This document shows positions 1 through 9,982 of a stretch of DNA of 64,000 nucleotides, piece by piece. Under the pieces are notes generated by a model that saw nothing but the letters and a program-made list of their open reading frames with translations, was not told the origin of the DNA and searched no databases. How positions within the stretch are numbered: position 1 is the stretch's first letter; every line of letters starts with the position of its first letter. The translations under genes were made by a program, and so were the position numbers. Source of the stretch: Sciurus carolinensis (taxonomy: Eukaryota; Chordata; Mammalia; Rodentia; Sciuridae); assembly GCF_902686445.1 (NCBI RefSeq), contig NC_062213.1, positions 60,950,991 to 61,014,990 of the forward strand, written 5' to 3'.

Positions 1-354
1 AGATCTCTTTCCCTGGATGTGGTACAAAGGAAGGCGTCCTCAGCTGGCATTTGCTTTTCCTAATCTGTACCTAAGTCCTTATAAGAACATGAAGAGCAAG
101 TGGGTGCCTGTTGGGGGTAGGGCAAAACCTCTTCTGGAAAGCTGATGATCCTTCTGTCTTTTTCTCTTTGGATTGCTTTCAGAGGTTAGAAATGAGGCCA
201 GGGACAACATTGCTGTCTACCCCTAACCTCCATTAAGAGGCCTATATTCAAAGAAGAATAATTTGGGCATTTTTGGTTTTCAAAGAAGCAAGAGTAAGAA
301 GGCACTTAAGTGATCTGAACATCAATATGCTAAAAGAGCTGCTGATGGCATCCA

Positions 355-522
355 AAACCACGATGAGGGCCTCACTCTCATTTCTCGCGTTTTCCCTCTC
401 ATATGCTAGAGTGCAGCAATATTGAATTTCCACCAGTTACTTGAATGCACTACACTTTCTCACTAGCCTACGATGCTCCACTATGTATATCCTGTTCTCT
501 CTCCAAACCTCCTCCATGCAGC
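355..522 (+). repeat. Local duplicated segment, copy 1
   Basis: This segment aligns in the same orientation with 1,465-1,622. Shared landmarks are the blocks ATTGAATTTCCA, CTTTC(T/C)CACTAG and CTCCACT, then TTCTC..TCTGTCTC-type pyrimidine tracts and a closing CCATGCA. Divergence with small gaps is clear, so this is an old duplication or two copies of an unnamed dispersed repeat about 1.1 kb apart. Confidence 0.55.
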
Positions 523-838
523 AAGCAAAACTCAGATAAGCACGAACAACAAGTGGCTCAAATGGCTCCCACTCAGTGTTCCCAGAAAGAGGGAACGCAG
601 GCATGTAACACTCCCCAGTGCCTTACCTCCTACAGACAAATGCTCAGATGAGCTCCTTAATTTCTCAGGGGGAAACCTGGTGACAAATTTATATTTATTT
701 CAAGTGGTAAAAATAAAGAAATAATCATATGCTAACTCAATCTAGAACTCTTCAAAAATACAGAAGCTTTTAATAGGAACATAATTGAAATCATTTTTTT
801 CAACAGAGAAAAATTAAAATTTGAAAGAAAACATGCAG

Positions 839-905
839 CAACATTTTAATGGGTGTTTTGTACATACCATCAACTAAGCATCGAGGATAAAACAATGAAC
901 AGAAA
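839..905 (-). repeat. L2-type 3' end fragment, antisense
   Basis: The order 'tgggtg...gtacat...aagcatcgaggataaaacaatgaac' matches the antisense of the familiar L2 3' end (cacctactatgtgcc...ctgaggatacaa...atgaac). The resemblance is recognisable by eye but short and decayed, so the family is tentative. Confidence 0.4.
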
Positions 906-997
906 TGAAATGCATTCCCAGCCTTTCCAGAACTCTAGACTATATCATTAGGATGGCTGTGTTAAAATCCTCACAATCAATAAAAACTCTGTGACTA

Positions 998-1045
998 CTT
1001 GTGTGGTATTTGAACTAACATCTTGTGTGGCATTTGAACTAACAT
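998..1045. repeat. 24-bp perfect-period tandem duplication
   Basis: Two head-to-tail 24-bp units beginning CTTGTGTGG and ending AACTAACAT occupy 998-1,021 and 1,022-1,045. They differ at one base (T or C after GTGTGG). This is a recent small tandem duplication. Confidence 0.9.
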
Positions 1046-1096
1046 CTTCCCATTATAGACAGAGTTTCTGACCTCAAGGAACTTTCCAGATTATTA

Positions 1097-1100
<4 letters not shown>

Positions 1101-1136
<36 letters not shown>
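1101..1136. repeat. (AT)18 microsatellite
   Basis: Uninterrupted AT dinucleotides run for 36 bases, flanked by TTAAGAG and CAAGTAC. Such tracts are length-variable. Confidence 0.95.
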
Positions 1137-1138
<2 letters not shown>

Positions 1139-1464
1139 AGTACAAAGGAAAGGTAACCTGTTACAAAGACCACATGAGGTATATAAATTGACAGATAAGT
1201 ATAAAAGTGATAATACCTCCAACTGGAAAGATAAAAAAATTGCAAAGCAGATCCTACTTTTAAAAGAATATATGGAATTCTGCAGAAGAACACGAGTACA
1301 ACATAAGCAAGGGCTGAAAGGCAGCAGAAATAAAGTATTTAAACACTGCCCATGATCACCCCATCAAAAGGGAGCTCTCAGGAGAACAGACCCTTTTCAG
1401 AAGTGTGTCTCAGACCCATTGGACATATTTATGTTCATTAGCACCAAACACAAAGCGTTCTTCA

Positions 1465-1622
1465 ACTGGCCTCTTCCCTAACTCTTATTTCTCATCATTC
1501 TTCCTCTCATCCTGAATGTTAAGCAACATTGAATTTCCAGTGGTTTCTATACTTTCCCACTAGTCTACAATACTCCACTTAATGTTCTCGTTCTGTCTCT
1601 CCTCAACTCCTACCATGCACCC
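1465..1622 (+). repeat. Local duplicated segment, copy 2
   Basis: This is the diverged partner of 355-522 in the same orientation. It contains the matching blocks AACATTGAATTTCCA, TTTCCCACTAG, CTCCACTTA and ACCATGCA. It differs by about 8 bases of deletion after the first block and by scattered substitutions. Confidence 0.55.
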
Positions 1623-2309
1623 CCTGATTTACTCCCTTTTATTTCTTCAGGTCTACACTCAAACATCACTTATTCAGGAACATCAATGTGTCATCTCACT
1701 TTAAGTAAGATCCCCGCAATTTTACATTCTTTCATAGTACTCCATCATAATGTCTGGGATCTACTTGAAAATATCTATCAGCCCCAGGAGATAAATTTTT
1801 TTAAGGCAACTTCTGATCCTACTTTGTTTGAAACTATATCCTCAGAACCACACATATATTCCACTATGCAGTAGGTATTTCATGCATTTTTTTAAATAAA
1901 GATTAAATATCCCTGATAGATGGTAGGGAGAACATTGGCGGAAACACAGTAAGAGAGAAGCTAGAAAAGTAAGTTGGAACCAAATCACGAAGGACCAATA
2001 ATGCCATAGGTAAAGAGAGGCAGACTATCTAAAAACATGGAGACCCATCTACTTCAGCAACCAGATTCTAAGTGGCAGAAAACTGTGGCCGATGAGAAGC
2101 AGGCTCGTGTGAAAAATCTCAAAAAGCTTATGTATGTTTCTCAGATTGAAACAAAAGTTTTTCAGAGTGTGCTATTTATATTTCCTTTAAAGACTCCAAG
2201 TTATAAAGTTAAAACATGGCTTAAAGACAAAAATTCACTGTTAAAATTGACTGTTTTTCTGAAGATAAAATTGATTTGTGAGCAAGCAAAATGGCAATTT
2301 TGACCAGGA

Positions 2310-2310
<1 letters not shown>

Positions 2311-2347
<37 letters not shown>
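2311..2347. repeat. (TG)n microsatellite
   Basis: Uninterrupted TG dinucleotides run for 37 bases. The histidine-threonine repeat in the opposite-strand reading frame is only this tract translated. Confidence 0.95.
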
Positions 2348-2350
<3 letters not shown>

Positions 2351-2499
2351 TTTTATCCTCATCTGCCACAAAATGCCTGGATATATTTGCATATGTGTAC
2401 TGGAAAATCCAGACTAAGTTAGTTCCCTCTCCTGTCCTATCTGTATACTCTTTTCAGTATATACTCTAAGTCCCAGCTCCAGAGGTCTAGGGAGTCCAT

Positions 2500-2745
2500 G
2501 AATCTCTGGTACATATTCCCTCCATCCAGAATACCCTCCATGCCTGCTAAATGTCTTTATATCTTCCAAAGCTCAATTTAATTAAAAGTTTTCTCATCTA
2601 TGAAACCTTTCTGAATTCCTCGTACTCTCCACAAAAATGAATCCTTCCTTCTTCTTCTATGAAATGTGTATATCACCAAACTTAGATGACCTTTTGTTTT
2701 TCTTTATCAGTACGGGGTGCCTATTTCTCCCATTACATTGTGAGT
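2500..2745 (+). repeat. L2-type LINE 3' fragment
   Basis: The run 'tcttccaaagctcaatt...tctatgaaacctttctgaattc' followed later by 'cattacattgtgagtt' fits the L2 3' region pattern (cagctcaaatgtcacc...tgaagccttccctga...agattgtgagc). It is old and diverged. The family call rests on remembered consensus order only. Confidence 0.5.
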
Positions 2746-2764
2746 TACCTTAGTAAAAATGATC

Positions 2765-2925
2765 TCAAAATCCTTGCTATCCAAAGGGGGTCCCCTTACC
2801 AGCATACTCCAATTATTGTTAGAAATGCAGGTAGATTATGCAGGCCCCAACCCACACCTCAGAATCTACATCACAGTATACCTTCAGTTGATTTTTATCA
2901 CATTTAAGTTTCAAGAATATTACCA
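2765..2925. repeat. MER5-type hAT-Charlie DNA transposon remnant
   Basis: The core 'ttgttagaaatgcag...caggccccaacccacacctcagaatct' is the signature of the MER5A family (tgttagaaatgcagattctcaggccccacccca...gaatc). The right end, with 'acatttaagtttcaagaa', fits the usual 'acattaaagtttgagaa' terminus. It is non-coding and old. Confidence 0.65.
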
Positions 2926-5000
2926 GACACCAAGACATAAGAAATGTTCAGTGTGTGCTTGATGGGGTGGGGGGATCAATAAGAAACAGAAAACCAGGGA
3001 GAGGCTGGTAATGCATGACCATCAGTGTACCAATGTGGTTTGGTATTTTATCTGCAGGTATCCAATAGGTAACCTAGACAACTTATTAAATTTATGGACC
3101 ACACAACATAAGAGTCATAAAATGGTGAAAGACACTGATGCATACTTGGAGTTTTTGGCAGAGAATATTATAAAGTATTCTACAAATTGAAGATCTTTTT
3201 AAAAAATCACTACAATTTGACATTTTGGGATTAGAACTATTTCACTACATTCAAATATTTGTTTTCATTCCCACATATTTTCTTCTCCCTCTCCTTCCTG
3301 TATAAATTTATATATGGAACTTAGCTAACTGAAACTGTCAGCTGGTAAAACTGTCTTCAGAGAAAAATGCAAAAGCATCCTAAATTCAAGGACAGGAATT
3401 TGCAGGATTGGTGGATTACTATAGCACCACACAGTCAGAAATACACTCGGAGCCATGACTCTGGCAGAACTTGGAACAAAGTAAGAACTACAGAAAGGTA
3501 AAAGAATAGAGGTCAATTTCTGAACCTTCCAGTTTCTTCCTCTAGAAGAAATAAAATGAAATAATTCCAATTATTTTCAGCCAGTGAGGCCAAAAGTGTC
3601 TTACTGAATTCCAAAATGGTGTCTCACCCCTGTGGAAATCAAGAAACCCCGAAGTAGAGGCAATTGAGGTCATCTCAGAGGACAAGACATGAGCAAGCAA
3701 GGGGACCTGACATAGAGACAGAGATAAGGGAAGAAATGATGACTTTGTTTTCTGTTTCTGTGAAAGTTTTAATTCCCACATTACCATGACTTAATGTGTC
3801 ATTATTTTACTTTCCAGCAGCTGGCAGACAAGAGCATTCCACCATTTATTTTAAAATTTGTAGTCAACACACAATATATCAGATTTTTTATATTGCCTCT
3901 AGGAAAATTCTCAATAGAATCAAATCTAAAGCTTTACTATAAATTCCCCTGGGGAAGCTGATCCTAAAATCCTTAGACCTTGATACATGCTCCTAACAGT
4001 TTAATTTCAGAGGTTATGATGACATAGATTGACAAAAACGAGCCACATCTTCCAGCCACAACTTGTGTGTTGACACTGATATGTAACACTTTTCATGGCC
4101 TATTAAATAAAGGTGAAACTTCCAAACCTGGCATTAAGAGTCCTTTATTATGTGACCCCAGTTTGAATTTCAAATCTTATTCTATCACCTTGCTGTACTC
4201 TAGCCAAGTAGAACAAATTGTGTTCTTTGATTTGTGTGTGTGTGATATTGCTTATATCTCTTTTCACTTATAACTGTCTTTATTTCCATATCTATGGACC
4301 TAAAAACTATCCCGTGCTTAAGGGCCAGCACAAATGACACCCTTGCTGGGCCATCAAAGATCGCACACCTGAAAAACCACCCTTTTAAATATTTCATAGA
4401 GATTCTAAAGTTCTGTCTCATATTTATTTACATATACAACTCACTAGACAAAATTTTCTCAATAGTGGGAATTATCCATCTTTGTGCTTTTTCATACCTG
4501 ATATGATATTTTGCATATAGTAGGTACCTAAAAACATTTCATCATCTTCCAATTCTGGAATGATTATAAGTATTCAGTTAGATGATAAGACAATTAAATT
4601 ATATCATGTTCATTGTTCTTCCTTATTCCCACATTTTCATATTTTCCTCCCAAATTGCTCTAATATCCAAATAAGTTATCTAATAACTAGCAACTAATAA
4701 TTTATCACTGTAACTAGTTTGGTTCCTTGTGAATTTCTTAGATGACAACTGAGATAATGCATAACACAAAAGCCTTTCTTTGAAAAAAATAGATGATATT
4801 ACTGGCACAATGCCAGTACTGAACCTTAGTTCAGTACATATTTGTACAAATATTCAGTACATATTTGAAGAATGAGTGAATCAATCAATTAATCAATCAT
4901 CCTGCCAGAACACCAATATGTCTAGCATGATTACCATAAAGTGATGGAGTCAATCAGATTTCCTTGGCTATCTCTGTCCTGTGACACCTGTGAAGCATTC
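2926..5000. other. Gene-free stretch
   Basis: I recognise no coding region or RNA gene. The reading frames over 3,325-3,787 and 4,067-4,506 have no homology I can name and no splice context. An L2/MIR-type trace is listed at 4,390-4,540. Confidence 0.65.
4390..4540 (+). repeat. L2/MIR-type 3' end trace
   Basis: The segment ends in 'ttttgcatatagtaggtacctaaaaacattt', which parallels the L2/MIR tail 'gcctggcacatagtaggtgctcaataaat'. The upstream 'ctcaatagtgggaattatccatctttg' parallels 'gagggcagggactttgtcttt'. It is heavily decayed. Confidence 0.4.
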
Positions 5001-5234
5001 AAAATGGTACCAAATGTCCTCACAGGTTGAATGAAAGCAATATAGATAACAAGATGTTGCTCCCTTAAAGATCATGTCTATACCTGCTCATGATGAGACA
5101 GAAGTATTTATGTAACTGTAGTGAGCCACCTAAGTTCCCAATGGACTTACCCCAAGATTAAGCACTGAGTAGATATTACAATAATTTCCTTAATGCTTGA
5201 AAATATTAGTAGGACTTTTAAAAGTATCTTGAAG
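5001..5234 (+). repeat. 234-bp direct duplication, copy 1
   Basis: This block repeats at 6,258-6,491 with the same length and only about ten substitutions. Both copies start at AAATGGTACCAAATGTCC and end at AAAGTATCTTGAAG. Spacing is 1,257 bp. No reading frame or known transposon end accounts for it. Confidence 0.93.
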
Positions 5235-6257
5235 GTGAAAATGTACTAAGAAGTTATTTTTTGCAAAAATTCCATATTATTTTTGATAGAATATAAGCAA
5301 GAAGAAAGGTTATAAACCATTAAATACTACCAGATGTTAGCAATAATTTTTTTAAACTTTGGCCCAAATATTCTTTGTGTACATGTTATATCTAAACTTT
5401 TTCCTTGCTATATATGCAAAGCTAATATCTTACTAATGAAACTCACCATCTGGGTCTTCTAATTCTGGAAATTGGCAATCGTTATAATCCCTGCTGCACT
5501 CAGAACTAAAATCCCTTTCCTGAATGCCAATTCCAAGTATTACTAGTTCCTGAGTTATCCAATAGCATACCCTTCCTGCCTTTCAGGGAACCTAAATCCA
5601 AAGAGCAAGTATATCTTCCACAAGTATTAGAGTACATCGTATAATATATTATCACAGTTTACTGAAATGATTTACACAAATGCCTCCCTCTTTAGACTTC
5701 TAGATACTTAAGGAAATGAACTGTCTGTAAATTCTTCTTTAGTTCCCCCTCTTTGTAGAGGTTTAGTGCACTTATTATGCTCAATGATTATTTAATGAAT
5801 TAGTGAATGACTATGTTAGCTAGTTTACAAATGCACAAGCCATTCATTCATTTACAGAGCATCATATCTTGGTTATGTTCTTCAACCTATAAGTATTCAA
5901 AGGTTCATATTCACATCTCTGTGTCATTTCTTTATAGCCAGTCTATTACACACCAATAGAACTGTCAGGACTATCAATAATACAAGCTTTGAATGAAGTT
6001 ACTATCACTAGTGAGTACAGCACTACTGGGCAGTATCCATGAGAGCAGAAACCTAAACAAATTCAATGGAACTAGGATATTCTGGATACAGGAAACACCA
6101 TACTGATGTGATTCAATTAATGGGAGTGACATGGCAATGCTAGAAACCAGTCTCTGCTGTTGTTTACCAAGCCAAATGCATTCTGAGGAGGAGTCTTGTG
6201 AGTACAAGATAGGACTAAACCAGAACAATAGTAGCTCATGCATACCTGATACAAGAA
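5235..6257. other. Gene-free spacer between duplicated blocks
   Basis: No gene is recognised. A short tract near 5,745-5,815 (ttatgctcaatgattatttaatgaa) may be a MIR/L2 tail, but the match is weak. The frames at 5,974-6,386 are short and overlap each other on both strands without any known domain. Confidence 0.6.
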
Positions 6258-6491
6258 CAAATGGTACCAAATGTCCTCACAGGTTGAATAAAAGCAATAT
6301 AGATAACAAGATGTTGCTCCCTTAAAGATCATGTCTATACCTGCTCCTGATGAGACAGAAGTATTTATGTAACTATAGTGAGCCACCTAAGTCCCCAATG
6401 GACTTACCCCAAGATTAAGCACTGAATAGATACTACGATAATTTCCTTAATGCTTGAAAATATTAGTAGGACTTTTAAAAGTATCTTGAAG
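6258..6491 (+). repeat. 234-bp direct duplication, copy 2
   Basis: This is the partner of 5,001-5,234. High identity (about 95% by eye) and equal length without gaps point to a fairly recent segmental duplication. After position 6,491 the sequence leaves the alignment at a T-rich tract, which marks one breakpoint. Confidence 0.93.
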
Positions 6492-7557
6492 TATTTTTTT
6501 TTTCTTATTTGTATTTGATAAATCATGCCTAAGTACTATCACCGGGATGTCACAATGAAGAGTAACATACATGAGAAAGACACAAATGGGATAGGATGTG
6601 GGCAGCTGGAAGGTCATATAGCCATGAAGAGAAACTACCTAAGTTGAGCTCTGAAGGTAGAATGGACAGGTAAGAAAGGAGTGGTGAAAAGATGAGATTC
6701 AGGTAACTTAGAGACTTAGAGAGCTTGGAAGAAATTGATTTTATCATAAAATGGAGACTGTTGGAAAAAATAGTAAGACAGAAGTCTGATCATCAAAAGC
6801 TTAGACTGCATAGGCAGGAAATTTGACCTCAGAGAAAACAACATGAGTAAGATTACTTCCAGTTCCCATCATAATTCCTGCACCCAGAAGAATGAGGAAA
6901 GCAAACACGTGAGAACCTAAACATTCAGAATTTCACACAAAATAGTGGCAAAGAATAACACTAAAGTCAAACCAAATATATGTTTGTTTTAAAATATGCA
7001 GCAAAATAGAATTTTGAGACCTGAAATTTCAAATTCTTTGATTTCGAGAATTAATAGAACTTTCTCTCCTTGAGTAAGTGATTTATCCTTAGGTAAGACA
7101 ACAGCAGTCCCTGCTCCTCTGAGAAGATTTGGGAAATAAATGAGCCAAGGAGAGATAAGCTGCTGCTTTTGCAATAATACCCTTAGGGAGAAGCATAGGG
7201 CAGAATGGACTGTCTCTCCCCTGAAAGATAGGAACTTCAGTGACAATGTACAGAATTACAAGCCCAAAATCACAAAGGCAGACTCATAGCTATTGTATCC
7301 AGGCTGCTACTGACATCCTGAGACCAAACCTGCTCCTCTGGATCTCCAGGCATGTGAATTGAAGAAACCTATGCAGCCAAGCCATGGTCCAGAAACCACA
7401 AGCCACGGAGGCATCAGCCAGTCTTCTGGGAGAGTCATGCCTAGAACATAAGGAATAGCTTCACAGAGGTGTTGCAACAGCTAATGTATAGGATTATCAT
7501 CCTCCTACATTTCTATCATTGAATATGCTCAATATACTCCTAAGAGAATAGGGAGGG
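6492..7557. other. Gene-free stretch
   Basis: No domain-bearing frame, RNA gene or named repeat was recognised here. The sequence is ordinary AT-rich DNA. Confidence 0.6.
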
Positions 7558-7878
7558 TGCCATGGTCTAAATGTTTGTGTTCCTCCAAAATTCAGAAGTT
7601 GAAACTTAATTGCCAGTGCAATAGTATTAAGAGGTGGGGCCTTTGGGAAGCAACTAAGAATGGAATCAATGCCCTTATGAAAGAAGATAAAGGAAACATG
7701 CTGCCATGTGAGAGGGCACCATCTTTAAAGCAGAGCATGTCTTCACCAGATGCTGAGTCTGCCGGTGCCTTTGATCTTTGACTTTTCAGCCTCCAAAATC
7801 ATAGGAAATAACTTTCTCTTGTTAGTAAGTTTCCCAGTCTAAGATATTTTATTACAGCAACCCAAACTGACTAAGACA
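7558..7878 (+). mobile_element. MaLR-type solo LTR (MST/MLT1-like)
   Basis: The block starts TGCCATGGTCTAAATG and ends CTGACTAAGACA, the classic MaLR LTR termini (TGcTATGGTtTGAATG...CGGACTAAGACA). Internal landmarks in the right order are GAGGTGGGGCCTTTGGGA, GCCATGTGA, TCACCAGATGC and CAGCCTCCAAAA. It starts with TG and ends with CA, and the flanks GAGGG and GAGGA may be a decayed 5-bp target duplication. Non-coding relic of a non-autonomous ERVL-related element; the subfamily is uncertain. Confidence 0.7.
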
Positions 7879-9504
7879 GAGGAATTTTTGAAAAGCTATT
7901 TCTAAAGGCCTAAATTCTTTCCATTAATTCACAGGTCTATTTATATCAACATCTATATTAACACTTTAAACAGAAAAATATGTAATTAGATGATGAGATT
8001 ATGATGTGTTGAATCTTCTATAAAGAAAAGACATAAGAATTTTAAATATTCAAATGTCAAAAGAAAATATAGAAATATGTCTCACTATTTTATATCAAAA
8101 GAATACAAAACAAATACAGTAACACTCAAAATAAAACTTTTGGAAAATACAATGGAAGTAACTACTCAAATATATCAAACGTGTATTTTTCCATCAGAAA
8201 CCATTGTTGCTATCACTAACAACATTCTCCCAGGATTTCTTGTTGGAAAACAAGAAGCAGAAGCATATTTTATTTTTTTCTATTTCATGGTGACCAAATA
8301 GGAAACCTGGCTGAAAGCTGGGATCAACTGCCACCAGGCACCAGAAGCCTGTGTCTATTCTTACAGAGCCTGAGTAAGGTGGGTACAGACCCTGAGCAGT
8401 GTACCTTATGATCACTGCACCATCCTCAAATTACCCTGCTATGAGAAGTTTGTTCATCATGATCAGTTACAACTCAGGAAAATCCTATCATCCCCCAAAA
8501 TTTGGACTTGCGGGAAAATGGAAAAGTAGATTTGGCTTTAGGTACTCTTAAAGAAAGAACATGTCTCCAAACAACTACATGGACATGGGGAAATGATTGA
8601 CTCTGAGCCCTGGCCTCCTCATCTTTACAAAGATAGCAAGATGGTCTGAAGATCACCTGGCATGGTGTATATCAGACAGCTCCCACAGTGGCTGAGGTGT
8701 AGGAAGGCACTAAATAGTAATTCCTTACCACTTTTCACTCTTCATAGTTGTGATATGGTAACATAGAACAAAATAATCAGATTACTAAGAAGAATCGGCA
8801 TCATGACATGCCGTCTTTGCTCATTGCCAGGAATTTCCAGCCAGCATTTTCCCCTTTGGTTTCCAAAAGGCTTGTTTCTGAAAGCGAAGTCCTATGTTTT
8901 CTCTAGCTATCTATCCCTAGAGAATTGTTTATCATCAAAGATTTTTAAGCTGGAGTGCCCTTTTTAATTTTTTCAGAGAAATATTTGTCACTTTTGTCTG
9001 ATCTGTAACGATTCCTTCCTTTTTCTTGAGGGAAAGGCCTGCCCAGGTCTCCCTCTTAACCATGTCCCTCTTGGCTCTCCCCTTCTCTGTGCTTGGTCAG
9101 TGAGATGCACATTTGCAGATGTCAGGACATTCTCTACCTAGTTTGACTTGTTTTCTGCCCACACATCCGGAGAGAGAAGCACTCTACTGCCTGAGGGGAA
9201 AATAGAGAACTTCATTTTCAGTCATTAATTAAACATATCAGATTTTTTGTCTTGGAAACAAAATGGGTAGGAAGGAGAAGACTCTTGGAAGTCTATTTTG
9301 AAAAAAATACTTGGTTTTGCTTTAGACGTAAAAGACTAATACCTTGTGATTTAGACAAGAAAATTAGCATAAAATCATAATAATGCTAACGGATTGTTAT
9401 CAGATACAATCAGCACAATTTCACCTGTTTGTCATCCTGCACAGATCTGAATTTCCACTGTTACAAATTCATCTTCCCAGCTTTTGAACTTGCCCTTGAA
9501 CTAC
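7879..9504. other. Gene-free stretch
   Basis: No gene or named repeat is recognised. The frames at 8,077-8,656 are short and lack any family signature. Confidence 0.6.
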
Positions 9505-9978
9505 TGTCACGAGCACATCGCAACACTTGCGGCCTGTGCTGGATCAGGAACCGGGTAGGAATAAGGTAACACTCACGTAGCCGGTTGTTGGTCCTCAGAT
9601 GAGGTTTTATTGATGCTCGGATCACAGCAAACGGCAATCAGTCATCGGAGTAACAGCATGCAGCGACCAGGGGCCTCGAGCTGGGGAGCGCTATCTTGTC
9701 ACTTGTCAGCGGAACATAGTGACAGACTCTGTCGGTGGAGTAGTGCCCGCTCGCTCCTGATCAGTCTGCAGTTTATATAGTCACATCAAAACAAGTTCAC
9801 ACATTACCTAATTTGTTTTTCAAGTCCTGGATTCTGCAAATTCATCTAGTAAATATTTTTACCAGTTTTACCATTGAAACTAATGTAAATTTGGTGTAAA
9901 CAAACTGCCAAATGTTTTTCCTCAGCGGCTGCATAGTCACTATGTGCATCACCGCTCGTCACTTTACTTATCTTAACA
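9505..9978 (-). mobile_element. Solo LTR of an endogenous retrovirus, antisense
   Basis: Read on the minus strand the block starts TGTTAAG and ends CGTGACA. It has a TATA-type box (TATATAA, complement near 9,773-9,779) and, about 165 bases downstream, a polyadenylation signal AATAAAA (complement at 9,606-9,612), the expected U3-R-U5 order. Direct repeats CTAC flank it at 9,501-9,504 and 9,979-9,982, a 4-bp target duplication of the kind seen with gammaretrovirus-like (class I) elements. No internal viral sequence adjoins it, so it is a recombined solo LTR. CpG content is higher than its surroundings, which suggests modest age. Family name not recognised. Confidence 0.75.
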
Positions 9979-9982
9979 CTAC

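Larger units (their letters stand above)
1..2310. other. Gene-free stretch with simple repeats and old repeat traces
   Basis: No open reading frame here resembles a protein I recognise; those present are short and lie across AT-rich or microsatellite sequence. The stretch holds a pair of related segments (355-522 and 1,465-1,622), a 24-bp tandem duplication, an AT microsatellite and an L2-like trace, listed separately. The remainder shows no structure I can name. Confidence 0.7.
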
